From positions 682,001 through 746,000 of the forward strand of contig JACYUQ010000001.1 of the NCBI GenBank assembly GCA_014841835.1: a stretch of 64,000 nucleotides of DNA, given 5' to 3'. Below, one piece after another: positions 37,189-46,824 of this stretch. Source of the stretch: Oxalobacteraceae sp. CFBP 13730. GTDB lineage: Bacteria; Pseudomonadota; Gammaproteobacteria; Burkholderiales; Burkholderiaceae_D. Each line of letters begins with the position of its first letter. The stretch's first letter is position 1. A program made the translations under genes and the position numbers. The notes below the pieces were generated by a model. It was not told the origin of the DNA, ran no database searches, and saw nothing but the letters and a program-made list of their open reading frames with translations.

Positions 37189-37494
37189 ATGAGTTTACGT
37201 GTACCAGAAACATCGCTTTCGCCAGACAGTTGCCGTCGCACGCAAGCTACAAGCGACCTCATACTCAGCGAACTCAATCCACGCGCCGTGGTCGACGATG
37301 TCGATCGTGACAGCGCGCCCCTCAATCTGCTTACCTTCGGCAGCGTCCGCGAAGTGTGTCCCAAGTGCCGCCGGTCGCACCTGAAACTCGTGTTGCGACA
37401 GGCGAGCGTACGCGTGGCGCACCTGTTCTGTGCCGACTGCGCCAGCTGTTTCGACGCCCATTACGCCGACGGTGCACCGGCACTGACGATCTGA
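37189..37494 (+). CDS. small protein with Cys4 zinc-ribbon-like motif
   Basis: 101 residues from ATG 37189 with GGGAG 8 nt upstream. Residues 1-50 are polar; the second half has CPKCRRSHLKLVLRQASVRVAHLFCADCASCFDAHYADG, where two CxxC knuckles 23 residues apart look like a zinc ribbon. No family recognised. The structured RNA upstream could regulate it. Confidence 0.65.
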   Translation: MSLRVPETSLSPDSCRRTQATSDLILSELNPRAVVDDVDRDSAPLNLLTFGSVREVCPKCRRSHLKLVLRQASVRVAHLFCADCASCFDAHYADGAPALTI

Positions 37495-37612
37495 TCCAGG
37501 TCGCAGTGAGCAGCTGGCGCACGGGCCGGCGGCAACGGACACACAAGGTGCGCCCGGCATGGTAACGTTGACGTTTGCCCCGTCACCGTTACTGTACTGT
37601 CACCACGTCGCC

Positions 37613-38038
37613 ATGCCTGCCCTGTCTCCCCTGTTGTACGCCGAACCACGTCACCGCCGTGCCATGCACGCTGTGGCACTGCTGATCTTTACCTGTATCG
37701 TGATCGCCGGCTCCGTGCCCGGTGCGCGCGCTGAGGTGGGCGAATTCGCGTCCGGCCTTGTCCTGCACAGCCTGGCCTATGCCGCTCTTGCGACACTGTG
37801 GTTCCTTGGCAGTACCGGGAGCGGGTTGCAACGAGCACTCAAGGCGGTGCTGGCCATTGCGCTGATGGGCGCCTTCGACGAGAGCGTGCAGCACTTCCTG
37901 CCGTACCGTTCGGGCACGGTGCACGACTGGCTGGTCGATGTCAGCGCAGCGACCGTCGCAGCCATCCTACTGACTGCGCTGCTTGCGCGTGTCCCGATGC
38001 CGCACGCGGTGCGCGCTGCGCCGGAACGGGCGCGCTGA
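37613..38038 (+). CDS. VanZ-like family membrane protein
   Basis: 141 residues from ATG 37613 (an in-frame GTG/ATG 18 codons earlier is possible). It shows four hydrophobic segments and the VanZ-type block HSLAYAALATLWFLG, GAFDESVQHFLPYRSGTVHDWLVDVSAATVAAI, in which D/E and the Gly-x-x-HDWxxD motif are conserved. VanZ proteins contribute to teicoplanin tolerance in some hosts, but most chromosomal relatives have no known role. The start has no strong ribosome-binding site. Confidence 0.75.
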   Translation: MPALSPLLYAEPRHRRAMHAVALLIFTCIVIAGSVPGARAEVGEFASGLVLHSLAYAALATLWFLGSTGSGLQRALKAVLAIALMGAFDESVQHFLPYRSGTVHDWLVDVSAATVAAILLTALLARVPMPHAVRAAPERAR

Positions 38039-38189
38039 CCATCCTTGTCCGGCCGGGTTCCCGCCATGGCCCGTCTGCTTGATCCAACTACCTTCCTGAC
38101 GCGACAGCTGGAACGCTGCTGCGCGTTGCGCCTCTTATCCATGTGGCACAGCATCGTCACATCCCTACTACCACCAAGAGGAGTTGATC

Positions 38190-38723
38190 ATGAAGCAATC
38201 GCACCAGAGCGTGGCCATGGCGGGCCTGCTGGCGGTCATGCTCGCCGCATCGGGCTGCGCCGCTACGGGCAGCGCCAGCGACACGACGGGTAGCGCAACG
38301 AGCAGCCATACCAATGATGTCGCCAGCAGCAGCGGCGACGTGGACAGCATTGTGACCAGCTCGGCCATCACATCGGACAGCGCAGGGGCATCCGGCAGCA
38401 AAGGCGCCACCGGCTCGGGCAGCGCCGGCATGCAGGACGAGCGCAGCGACCAGTCCGCCGCCGCGTCTGCGCGCATGCCCGCGCCCAACGGCACGGTGTT
38501 GTCCATCGCCAGCCTCCCTGCCCCGGGTGGCATGAGCAAAAGCGACGCATCGGTGGGCACCAGCGGCACGGCCGGCGCAACAGGCGGCACCGGCGCTGCC
38601 CAGGTGTACCGCATCAAGGTGCGGATGGACGACGGCAGCACGCAGGTCATCACGTACAGCGGCACCTCTGACTTGCGCAGCGGCGAGCGCGTCAATGTGA
38701 CGGGCGGCGCGATCCGGCGCTGA
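38190..38723 (+). CDS. low-complexity lipoprotein with C-terminal SlyB-like strand region
   Basis: 177 residues with AAGAGGAG upstream. Signal ends at LAASGC (Cys23). Residues 25-140 are dominated by Ser, Gly, Ala and Thr and are predicted to be disordered, probably a spacer across the periplasm. The final 40 residues (VYRIKVRMDDGSTQVITYSGTSDLRSGERVNVTGGAIRR) form a small beta unit like the end of SlyB-type lipoproteins. No enzymatic motif. Confidence 0.75.
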   Translation: MKQSHQSVAMAGLLAVMLAASGCAATGSASDTTGSATSSHTNDVASSSGDVDSIVTSSAITSDSAGASGSKGATGSGSAGMQDERSDQSAAASARMPAPNGTVLSIASLPAPGGMSKSDASVGTSGTAGATGGTGAAQVYRIKVRMDDGSTQVITYSGTSDLRSGERVNVTGGAIRR

Positions 38724-38821
38724 ACGCATGCGCACGTGCAAAGGCCACATGCGCCTGCGCGACATGTGGCCTGGTGGAGCTTCAGCGGCCAGGCCGTACC
38801 GGCCCTGCCCTTTGAATGTCG

Positions 38822-40633
38822 TTAAGGCGTGCCAGCATCCTTGTCCGCTTCTACCTCGCGGTGAAACAACGGAATATTGCGCGTGGCAGCGCTGATCACA
38901 TCCAAAGGCAGTTTCGGCGAGCGGTCGGCGTTCAGCAAGCCATTGGCCTCCTGGAACGTGTCCGTGAACTGCGTGTAGCAGAAACCACTGAACATGAACG
39001 TCTCGTTCACCACCTGCAGCAGGCGCCGGTATTGCTTCAGATAGCTTTCAGCCGTATGCGCGCGGCTGTAGCCCCACGTGGTTTCGTCGGGATTGGGCGT
39101 CTGCTTCGGATCGTAGGCAATGCCGCCGAATTCCGTCAGCACGATCGGCTGGCCGCGATGCGGGAAGCCATCGAGCGTCAGGATGCGGCCACCGGGCCGG
39201 CGCTGGTCGAACAGCGTGCGCACCGGATCGGTGACGGCGTAGCGCGCCAGCACCTTCTCGGGGTCGCTGTCGTAGTCGTGAATGCCCAGGATGTCGGTGG
39301 CCGACGCTTCCCAGCCATCGTTGCCAATGACGGGGCGCGTGGAATCCAGCGTGCGCGTCAGGTGGTACAACGCCTCGACGGCGTTGCGATGCGCCTGCGT
39401 GAGCGTCAGATTCGGCACGCCCCAAGACTCGTTGAAGGCCACCCACACGATGATGCACGGGTGGCTGTAGTCGCGTTCGATCGCCTCGGTCCATTCCTTG
39501 ACCATGCGCGTGATCGCGCGCGGACTGAACCGGTAGGCCGATGGCATTTCTTCCCACACCATCAGGCCCAGCTTGTCGGCCCAGTATAAAAAGCGCGGAT
39601 CCTCGATCTTCTGGTGCTTGCGCACGCCATTGAAGCCCATCTGCTTGGCCAGCTCGACGTCGCGCTTCAGGTGCGCATCGGACGGGGCCGTCATGAACGA
39701 TTCCGGCCAGTAGCCCTGGTCGAGCACCAGGCGTAGCTGGTACGGGCGGCCATTGAGCATGAAGCGGTCGCGGTTGATCGATACCGAGCGCAGCGCCGTG
39801 TATGAGCGGATGCGGTCGAGTACCACGTCGCCTGCGCGCAGGGTTACTTCGGCATCGAGCAAGGTCGGGCGTTCAGGGCTCCACAGGATGACATTGCGCG
39901 AGTCGTCGATGCCCGGATCGGACAGCGCGATCTTGCGGTTCGCTTCGCCGCCCAGCAGCTTGTAGTAATCGTCGGCCAGCAGCTGGTCGCCGTGCCAGAT
40001 CTTGACTTCGACAAACAGCTCTTCCTGGATATCGCCGGTGGCAAACACTTCGCAGCCGATTTCGTAGGTCTCGAACACCGGCGTCCAGCGCAGTTTCTGG
40101 ATATACGTGTGCGAGACCTGCTCGAGCCATACCGTCTGCCAGATGCCGGTGGTGCGCGGGTACCAGATCGAGTGTGCATCGAGCAACCAGTCCTGCTTGC
40201 CGCGCGGCTTGGCCAGATCGGCCGGATCGTCTTCGACCCAGACCGTGACGACCTGCTTGCCATCCGCGTTCAAGGTGCCCGAGATGTCGGCCGAGAATGG
40301 CGTGTGACCGCCCTCGTGCTCGACCACCAACTGGCCGTTGACCCACACGCGCGCGCTGTAATCGACCGCGCCGAAGTGCAGGATCGTGCGCCCTTCCATG
40401 GGCATCACCTCGAATTCGCGCTGGTACCAGACGAAGCGGTGAAAGCCCGTGTCTTCGATGCCGCTCATCGCGGTTTCGGGTGCAAACGGCACGGTGATCT
40501 CGTGCGTCCATTCCTTCACGTCCGACGGCAGCGTGTAATGCCCTTCGTCATCGAAGCAGAACTGCCATGTGCCGTTCAGGTTCTGCCACTGGTCGCGCAC
40601 CAGTTGTGGACGCGGATATTCAAACTGATTCAT
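38822..40633 (-). CDS. GH2-family glycoside hydrolase (beta-galactosidase-like)
   Basis: 603 residues, no signal peptide, so cytosolic. The GH2 order is sugar-binding domain (about 40-180, with GAVDYSARVWVNGQLVVEHEGGHTPFSADIS), immunoglobulin-like domain, and TIM barrel. Acid/base Glu402 is in AFNESWG and nucleophile Glu501 in LTEFGG. Last gene of the galT operon, overlapping galK by 14 nt, so a cytosolic beta-galactosidase supplying galactose is likely; beta-glucuronidase or mannosidase activity cannot be excluded. Shorter than LacZ, as there is no small beta-sandwich domain 5. Confidence 0.9.
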   Translation of the reverse strand: MNQFEYPRPQLVRDQWQNLNGTWQFCFDDEGHYTLPSDVKEWTHEITVPFAPETAMSGIEDTGFHRFVWYQREFEVMPMEGRTILHFGAVDYSARVWVNGQLVVEHEGGHTPFSADISGTLNADGKQVVTVWVEDDPADLAKPRGKQDWLLDAHSIWYPRTTGIWQTVWLEQVSHTYIQKLRWTPVFETYEIGCEVFATGDIQEELFVEVKIWHGDQLLADDYYKLLGGEANRKIALSDPGIDDSRNVILWSPERPTLLDAEVTLRAGDVVLDRIRSYTALRSVSINRDRFMLNGRPYQLRLVLDQGYWPESFMTAPSDAHLKRDVELAKQMGFNGVRKHQKIEDPRFLYWADKLGLMVWEEMPSAYRFSPRAITRMVKEWTEAIERDYSHPCIIVWVAFNESWGVPNLTLTQAHRNAVEALYHLTRTLDSTRPVIGNDGWEASATDILGIHDYDSDPEKVLARYAVTDPVRTLFDQRRPGGRILTLDGFPHRGQPIVLTEFGGIAYDPKQTPNPDETTWGYSRAHTAESYLKQYRRLLQVVNETFMFSGFCYTQFTDTFQEANGLLNADRSPKLPLDVISAATRNIPLFHREVEADKDAGTP

Positions 40634-41735
40634 TCTTGTCCTTTCTGTCAGTTGGCACCGGAATCAGGATACGTCCCTGGACGTCATTGCCTGGTCCATG
40701 ATGATCATGATAGGCCGCCAGCGCGGTGGCAGCCGCTTGTTGCGCCTGCCCCTTGCGGCACAGGGCGACGCAGGCGCCGCCAAAGCCGGCGCCGGTCAGA
40801 CGCGCGCCCAGCACGCCGGGCGCTGCACGCAGCGCGTCGCACAGGACGTCGAGCGCAGGAATCGAGACTTCGTAATCGTCGCGCAGGCTCGCATGCGAGG
40901 CATTCATCAGTGCGCCGAAGCGTTCGGCGTCGACGCCCTTGGCGGCTTCGAGCACACGCAGATTTTCGTGCACCACGTGGCGGGCCCGCTCGCGCAGCGG
41001 CGACGGCAGCGCCTCGACCGCTGCGGGGTCGGCCACGTCGCGCAGCGCCGTCACGCCCAGGATGCGCGAGGCTTCTTCGCACTCGGCGCGCCGTTCGTTG
41101 TACTTGCTGGCCGCCAGCGTGCGCGCCACGCCCGAATCGATCACGATCAGTTCGGTCTCTGGCGGCAGCGCGGCCAGGTGGTGTTCGAGCGTGCGCGCAT
41201 CGATGAACAGCATATTGGTTTCATCGGCCAGGCTCGAGGCCATCTGGTCCATGATCCCGCAGTTCACGTGCGCGTACTCGATTTCGGCACGCTGGGCGAT
41301 GCGCGCCAGCTTGACGTCATCGAGCTCGAACCCCAGCAGGGCGCGCATGGCGCGCAGCGTGGCCACTTCGAGCGCGGCCGACGACGACAGGCCGGAGCCT
41401 ACCGGCAAATCGGTCTCGACATACACGCGCAGCGGCGGCACCTCGATGCCCTCGGCCTGCACGAGGCGGATGCAGCCTTCGATATAGCTGCCAAAGCCCT
41501 GCGGCGCGCTGCTGTCCTTCGCGAACGTCACGGTCGCGTCGAAGTTGGGTGAGTAAAAATGGAAATGGTCGTCGCCGCTGCGGCTCATGGCCACCAGCGT
41601 GCGCTGGGGCGTGGCCACCGGCAGCATGAAGCCGTCGTTGTAGTCGGTGTGTTCACCCAGCAGATTCACGCGCCCCGGCGCCGAGGCGTTCACTTCGGGG
41701 GCGCCGCCAAAGAAGGTATCGGTCGTAATGGTCAT
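40620..41735 (-). CDS. galK: galactokinase
   Basis: 371 residues of the GHMP kinase family, phosphorylating galactose at C1. The signature is complete: APGRVNLLGEHTDYNDGFMLP, the ATP loop LPVGSGLSSSAALEVATLRAM, CGIMDQMASSLADETNMLFIDAR (catalytic Asp in CGIMDQ), and RLTGAGFGGACVALC. The start overlaps the previous stop as ATGA. Second to last gene in galT-M24-galK-GH2. Confidence 0.96.
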   Translation of the reverse strand: MTITTDTFFGGAPEVNASAPGRVNLLGEHTDYNDGFMLPVATPQRTLVAMSRSGDDHFHFYSPNFDATVTFAKDSSAPQGFGSYIEGCIRLVQAEGIEVPPLRVYVETDLPVGSGLSSSAALEVATLRAMRALLGFELDDVKLARIAQRAEIEYAHVNCGIMDQMASSLADETNMLFIDARTLEHHLAALPPETELIVIDSGVARTLAASKYNERRAECEEASRILGVTALRDVADPAAVEALPSPLRERARHVVHENLRVLEAAKGVDAERFGALMNASHASLRDDYEVSIPALDVLCDALRAAPGVLGARLTGAGFGGACVALCRKGQAQQAAATALAAYHDHHGPGNDVQGRILIPVPTDRKDKNESV

Positions 41736-42835
41736 GCGTCCACCTCCAGCCAGAGCGGCCGCTGACGGCCGTCGATGTCCACCGACGGCCAGGCCGGGTC
41801 GAAGGTCAGGTTTTCGAGTCCGTCGGGGCCGAGCAGGAACGTGTCTTCGATCTTCATACCGTTATAACTTGGATTGAACGCAAATGCCATGCCCTGTTCG
41901 AGCTGCGTGGCGGTGCTTGGCGTGGCCACGATCTCGCGCGCCAGGTAGCCGGTGATGCCGCCCTGGTGGTGCTCGCGGATCGCGTCCTCGACGTCGGCGT
42001 GGTGATAGGCCTGGGCCAGCGCGTGGTACACCGACGACAGCGATTTGCCCGGCACCACGGCCGCCAGGCCGGTGGCCTCGAGCGCCATCAGTGCGCGCTG
42101 CGCCGTGGGTGCCGAACCTGCACCGCCAAAGCTCACGAAGCGGGTCAGATTGGCATACAGCCCGTGGCGGCGCGCGCAGAACACCAGCATCGCGCGCTCG
42201 CCGATCGGCTCGTGCGATGGCGTCGCGTGACGAAACAGCGGCAAGCGCCGCACGCCGGCCACCAGCACCAGCGCCGGATGGATGCCGCGCCGCCACAGCG
42301 CGTCGGCGCCAGCGCCGGCCAGCTGCTGCTCGGTCCAGTCGGGCCGGGCGCGGTGCAGTACCTCGGTCATTGCTTCGGCCGCTTCGCGCCCCAGCAGACG
42401 GTAACGCGCCTGTTCGGCGTCGCCCAGCACCAGCTTGCGCTGACGCAGCGGCAGCGGCAACGGCAGTTCGTCGCCCTGCGGACGGTCCGACAGCACTGGC
42501 CGGCCCTCGGCCGCGGCCAGCACGAAATGCTCGCGCAGCTCGGGCTCGGCCCACGGTTCGACATGAAAGCTGAACCCTGCCGGCACTTCTTCGAGGCGCA
42601 GACGCTCGCCCTCGATCTGGTCGGTCAGCACACAGGCGTCGCCCGGCGTGACCAGCACTTCGGCAATGCCCGTGTCGGTGGTGTGCAGCACCGCGTTCGA
42701 GCCGCCTGCCGTGACCCACGCGAACCAGTCAGTGCCACGCAGGCGCACGGCGCCGGCGCCGCTGCTGGCGAGGGAGGCGCGCAGCTGCGCGAGCTTGTCG
42801 GCGACCTCCTGGGCGCGCATATCGATGTCCGTCAT
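41732..42835 (-). CDS. M24 'pita-bread' fold protein without metal ligands, within gal operon
   Basis: 367 residues with an N-terminal creatinase-like domain (RGTDWFAWVTAGGSNAVLHTTDTGIAEVLVTPGDACVLTDQIEGERLRLEEV) and a C-terminal M24 fold. The places where methionine aminopeptidase and prolidase hold metals are altered: the DxGxxxxxYxxDxTR pair reads CARRHGLYANLTR (no Asp), and the EPG Glu reads FNPSYNGMKIEDT. The EHHQGG and IED histidine/acid positions are partly kept. This fits the non-metal creatinase branch or a non-catalytic protein. It is coupled by ATGA overlaps to galT before and galK after; no function in galactose metabolism is known to me. Confidence 0.8.
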   Translation of the reverse strand: MTDIDMRAQEVADKLAQLRASLASSGAGAVRLRGTDWFAWVTAGGSNAVLHTTDTGIAEVLVTPGDACVLTDQIEGERLRLEEVPAGFSFHVEPWAEPELREHFVLAAAEGRPVLSDRPQGDELPLPLPLRQRKLVLGDAEQARYRLLGREAAEAMTEVLHRARPDWTEQQLAGAGADALWRRGIHPALVLVAGVRRLPLFRHATPSHEPIGERAMLVFCARRHGLYANLTRFVSFGGAGSAPTAQRALMALEATGLAAVVPGKSLSSVYHALAQAYHHADVEDAIREHHQGGITGYLAREIVATPSTATQLEQGMAFAFNPSYNGMKIEDTFLLGPDGLENLTFDPAWPSVDIDGRQRPLWLEVDA

Positions 42836-43926
42836 GCGCCCTCCTCCAGGTCGATCTCGACCTGCTGCAATTCGTACGCCGTGGTCTCGGGTAGCACGTC
42901 CATTGCGAACATGCCGGCCGCCAGCTCGGTACCGGCCAGGTATTTCAGGCGGTCACGCGTGCGGTACGGCGGATAGAACTGCGCGTGCAGCTGCGTTTCG
43001 GGATGCTCGGCGCCGTCGGTCGGCGCCTGGTACCACGCCATCAGGTACGGGAACGGGCGATTCCACAGCGTCTCGTACTTGAGCAGCACGGTCTTGAGGG
43101 CGCGCGCCAGCGAGTCGCGCTGTGGCGGCGTGAGCGCGGCGAAATCCTTGCACGGCGCGGTCGGCATCACCCACACCTCGTACGGATAGCGCGCGCAGGC
43201 CGGCACGAAAGCAATCGCGAAATCGTCCTGGTACAGCACGCGCTTGCCATCGGCGGCTTCGTCGCGCGCCATGTCGCACAGCATGCTCGAACCGTGCTGC
43301 TGGTAGTACTCGCGCTCCTGCGCGAGCATGCGCGCCGGGACCGACGGCACGAACGGGTAAGAATAGATCTGGCCGTGTGGATGGTGCAGCGTGACGCCCA
43401 CTTCGGCGCCGCGGTTCTCGAACGGCAGCACGTACTGGATGTGCGGAAGACTACCCACGCGCGTGGTGCGATCGCCCCAAACCTGCAGCAGCAGCGCAAT
43501 GCGCGAAAGCGGCAGGTGGGCCAGCGCCGTGTTCGGATCCTGCGTGAACACGACCACTTCGCACTGGCCATTGGCCGGCGCGGTCTGCACCGTCACCGAT
43601 GGCGGATCGTGCGACTCGAGCGCCAGCGATGGGAAGCGGTTGTCGAACACGGCGATCTCGTAGTCGCCGGCCGGCATCTCGGTGGGATTGGCGGGGTCGA
43701 TCGTCGGCGCCAGCGGGTTGTACTGGGGTGGCGGCTGGTACGTGCGGTTCTGGCGGAACGCGGCGTAGGTTACCCACTCGCCGCGCAGTGGATGCCAGCG
43801 CAGGTGCGGGTTCGCGTGCTGCGGATCCGGGAACGGACTGGGTGCGACCAGATCATCCGCAATAGGTCCGTTGCTGTAGAGGGTAAGGTTGCGTCCGTCC
43901 GGTTTTTTGAGTTCTTTACTGTGCAT
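42832..43926 (-). CDS. galT: galactose-1-phosphate uridylyltransferase
   Basis: 364 residues from ATG 43926. HIT-superfamily enzyme of the Leloir pathway. The nucleophile motif is HHPHGQIYSYPFVP (His-Pro-His), with ENRGAEVGVTLHHPHG before it and AQFYPPYRTRDRLKYLAGTELAAGMFAMDVLPE near the end. First gene of the leftward galactose operon; galE is not here and a regulator is not adjacent. Confidence 0.96.
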   Translation of the reverse strand: MHSKELKKPDGRNLTLYSNGPIADDLVAPSPFPDPQHANPHLRWHPLRGEWVTYAAFRQNRTYQPPPQYNPLAPTIDPANPTEMPAGDYEIAVFDNRFPSLALESHDPPSVTVQTAPANGQCEVVVFTQDPNTALAHLPLSRIALLLQVWGDRTTRVGSLPHIQYVLPFENRGAEVGVTLHHPHGQIYSYPFVPSVPARMLAQEREYYQQHGSSMLCDMARDEAADGKRVLYQDDFAIAFVPACARYPYEVWVMPTAPCKDFAALTPPQRDSLARALKTVLLKYETLWNRPFPYLMAWYQAPTDGAEHPETQLHAQFYPPYRTRDRLKYLAGTELAAGMFAMDVLPETTAYELQQVEIDLEEGA

Positions 43927-44293
43927 GGCAATCAATAAGGTTCGGTCACATCCGGCGCGAGCGCGCACGCCAACATCGACGCATTGATGCGCTCACGGCT
44001 GCAGGAGCATGGCTCCTTGCCGATCCTAACATGCTGTATTTGCCACATTTTCTACCGGGAACTATGGACTTTTCCAGGCGACAATACTGTGGCTGTATCG
44101 GGACGATACCGCCCTCGGCATACAACGATGATTCACAAGGGAGAGCACCAGCAAAGGCGCTCCACGGCAAGGATATTGTAGTCCCGCGCCTACGCAAAAA
44201 TTAGAAGTTTTTACACTAGCTGGCAAGAATCAGCCCTACAGGCCAGCCGTGGCAAGTACCGCGTTCGGGCGCGCCCGCAACCGGGCCACCAGC
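43927..44293. other. 367-bp region upstream of galT
   Basis: No convincing ORF. It contains the palindrome listed next and AT-rich segments (44200-44215). I see no clear -10/-35 pair for either strand, so the gal promoter is not placed. The M20 gene stop lies just beyond its right edge. Confidence 0.5.
44001..44020. promoter_or_regulatory. palindrome GCAGGAGCATGGCTCCTTGC, possible operator
   Basis: GGAGC and GCTCC flank ATG, with extra outer pairing of GCA and TGC. It is 75 nt upstream of the galT start. It could be a regulator site or an mRNA hairpin; no gal regulator is known here. Confidence 0.3.
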
Positions 44294-45832
44294 TCAGCGT
44301 GCCAGCTCGACCAGCACTGCCGTGTACATCTGCAGATTCAGCAGCAGTTGCTTCGTCGTGATGAACTCATGCTCCGAATGCCCGGAGTATTTCTTGCCCG
44401 GCATCGACGGACCGAAGCTGACGGTATTCGGGAACAGCCGCGAATTGGTGCCACCGCCGATCGCGACGGGCTTCGCATCCTTCATGCCGGTGAAATAGGC
44501 AAAGGTCGCCAGCAAGGTCGGCACCTGCGGCGCATCGTTCAGCACCCACGGGTCGCGCATGCCGACCTTGATGTTGGTGAGCGGAACCTGGCGCGCCTGC
44601 CACTGGCTCAGTGCCGCGTTGATCTGGTCGGTCAGCTGCGCGCTTGTCTTGCCTTGCGGGCGGCGCAGGTTGATCGCCACTTCGATGCCGTCGTCCAGCT
44701 GGCGAATCACGGTCGGCTTGAACGTGAGCGGGCCCATGAACTTGTCGCGGTAGGCGATGTTGCCGGCGCCGCTGCCGAATTTCTCGCCGTAGTAGCCGGT
44801 GCCCACCATCTCGTTGAGGTAGTTCACGGTGCCGCCCGCGGTCGTGTTGGCCCACGGCCGCACGGCCAGTGCATCGGCCAGCATGCTCACCGCGTTCACG
44901 CCCTCCTGCGGTTTGGACGAGTGGGCCGAGACGCCCTTGGCGCGCACCGCCAGGTCCTTGCCCTGCCAGGTGTAGGTGTAGGTCATGCCTTCGTGCTGCG
45001 CGCCGCGCGCGCGGATCTGCGCTTCGATCTGCGGCGTCGCGTTGGCCACCAGCGCTTCGGCGTCTTCCGGAATCTGCGTGTTGAACGAGCCGCCCGCGAA
45101 CGCGGCGATGTAGGCGTCGCCCTCCACGGGTGCCTGCGCGCCGGCCTTCGGGATCGTCACGGCCACCGTGCCGCCGCCCTTCTCGGCCGTCACGACCGGA
45201 TATTCGGCGTCGAGCGTGATGCTCATCTGCGGCGGCACGTGCGTCTTGAGGAATTCGGTCAGGGGTCCCCAGTCGGATTCCTCGCCCATGTACACATATA
45301 ATTCGATGCGCTTGGTAAGCGGAATCTGGCGGTCGCGGATCGTCTTCATCGCATACAGCGCGGTGGCGATCGGGCCCTTGTCGTCCTCGGCGCCGCGCGC
45401 GATCAGCTTGCCCGGCTCGCTGGTGCGGTCCAGCACGAACGGCGACTTCTTCCACTTGGTCGGGTCCACTGGCTGCACGTCGCCATGGGTGACGATGCCG
45501 ACGCGCTCCGTGCTCTTGCCCAGGCCGATGACAACCGTCCAGCCGTAATCGGTGTAGTCGAGGCCCATGCGCTCGGCTTCTGCCTTGAGCGTGGCCTTGA
45601 ACGCCGCATGCACCGGGTTCTGGTCCGACGGGTAGCGCGGATCAGCCACCGTATTGAAGCTCACCAGTTTGGCCAGCGTGTCGACGACGTCGTTGCGGTA
45701 GGTGGCCACCGCATACTTGGCGGCGCTGACGGCAACCTCGCCGGGCGCTGCAACAGGGGCTGTAGTAGGTGCTGCAGCCAGAACAGTGGATGAGGCCAGC
45801 AGCAGGCTGGCAATGCAGGCGTTCTTGTACAT
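44294..45832 (-). CDS. M20-family dipeptidase, exported
   Basis: 512 residues from ATG 45832, with a signal peptide (ACIASLLLASSTVLAAAPT). Zinc-binding M20 motifs: VGIVTHGDVQPVDPTKW (His, Asp), ARGAEDDKGPIATALYAMK (Asp bridging), YMGEESDWGPL (catalytic Glu, Glu), and GHSEHEFI at the C-terminal ligand His. This PepV-like order suits a periplasmic dipeptidase. Monocistronic by spacing. Earlier starts in the open frame would leave the signal peptide internal. Confidence 0.92.
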   Translation of the reverse strand: MYKNACIASLLLASSTVLAAAPTTAPVAAPGEVAVSAAKYAVATYRNDVVDTLAKLVSFNTVADPRYPSDQNPVHAAFKATLKAEAERMGLDYTDYGWTVVIGLGKSTERVGIVTHGDVQPVDPTKWKKSPFVLDRTSEPGKLIARGAEDDKGPIATALYAMKTIRDRQIPLTKRIELYVYMGEESDWGPLTEFLKTHVPPQMSITLDAEYPVVTAEKGGGTVAVTIPKAGAQAPVEGDAYIAAFAGGSFNTQIPEDAEALVANATPQIEAQIRARGAQHEGMTYTYTWQGKDLAVRAKGVSAHSSKPQEGVNAVSMLADALAVRPWANTTAGGTVNYLNEMVGTGYYGEKFGSGAGNIAYRDKFMGPLTFKPTVIRQLDDGIEVAINLRRPQGKTSAQLTDQINAALSQWQARQVPLTNIKVGMRDPWVLNDAPQVPTLLATFAYFTGMKDAKPVAIGGGTNSRLFPNTVSFGPSMPGKKYSGHSEHEFITTKQLLLNLQMYTAVLVELAR

Positions 45833-45957
45833 ACTGGGCCGATCTCCAAGGGGTGCAACTACGCAAACGCCCAGCATAGCGCCTTCTGCCACCGCTGTGA
45901 ACGTCATGGCCACTTTCAGCGTATCGTTACGCATCCCCACTCAACGACATCCTCACC

Positions 45958-46824
45958 ATGACCGACAAGACCTTCCTGCGCACGCACGCCGCGCTGCGCG
46001 ACGATATCGGCGACCTGCTCACGCAGCGCCCCGTACCCTCGCCCCAGCTCGACCAGATCGATCCTTTCCTGTTCCTGAACCACCACGGCCCGCAAACCTA
46101 TGGCCCGCACAACCGTGGCCTGCCGTTCGGCCCCCATCCGCACCGGGGGTTCGAGACCGTCACCTTCATCGTCGAAGGCATGCTGGCCCACCGCGACAGC
46201 GCCGGCCATGAAAGCGTGATCCACGCCGGCGGCATCCAGTGGATGACGGCCGGCAGCGGCATCGTGCACGCCGAAGTTTCGCCGCGCGCGTTTCTCGACA
46301 CGGGCGGTCCGCTGGAGATCCTGCAGTTGTGGGTGAACCTGCCGTCGCACCTGAAGATGACGACGCCCGCCTACAGCGGCGTGCAGCAGGACCGCATTCC
46401 CGCGTTATCGCTCGACGATGGCAAGGTCACGCTGAACCTGATCGCGGGCGAGTGGGACGGCAACACGGGCCCGGTGCAGTCGCTGACGGGCGTGTTCATG
46501 AGCACGGTCGCCATGCAGGCCGGTGGCCGGCTGCGCATCACCGGCCTGCAAGGTCGCAACGTGCTGCTGTATGTGGTGCGTGGACGCATCGGCGTGGGTC
46601 ACCACGGCGATCTCGCCAACGCTTACCAACTGGTGGAGCTGAGCACGGAGGGCGACACGCTCGACATCGTCGCCGAGTCCGGCTCGCTGCTGCTGTTCGG
46701 GCACGCCGATCCGATCGGCGAACCGGTCGTTTCGCACGGGCCATTCGTCATGAACACCCGCGAAGAAATCGCGCAGGCGATCACCGACTACCAGGCCGGG
46801 CGCTTCGGCTCAACGCTGGCTTGA
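45958..46824 (+). CDS. pirin family protein
   Basis: 288 residues, a bicupin. The pirin signature GPHPHRGFETVTFIVEGMLAHRDSAGHESVIHAGGIQWMTAGSGIVHAE includes the iron-ligand histidines of the first cupin. Bacterial pirins act as quercetin dioxygenases or regulators of metabolism; which is not predictable. Its 3' end overlaps the convergent secreted protein by 15 nt. Confidence 0.93.
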   Translation: MTDKTFLRTHAALRDDIGDLLTQRPVPSPQLDQIDPFLFLNHHGPQTYGPHNRGLPFGPHPHRGFETVTFIVEGMLAHRDSAGHESVIHAGGIQWMTAGSGIVHAEVSPRAFLDTGGPLEILQLWVNLPSHLKMTTPAYSGVQQDRIPALSLDDGKVTLNLIAGEWDGNTGPVQSLTGVFMSTVAMQAGGRLRITGLQGRNVLLYVVRGRIGVGHHGDLANAYQLVELSTEGDTLDIVAESGSLLLFGHADPIGEPVVSHGPFVMNTREEIAQAITDYQAGRFGSTLA

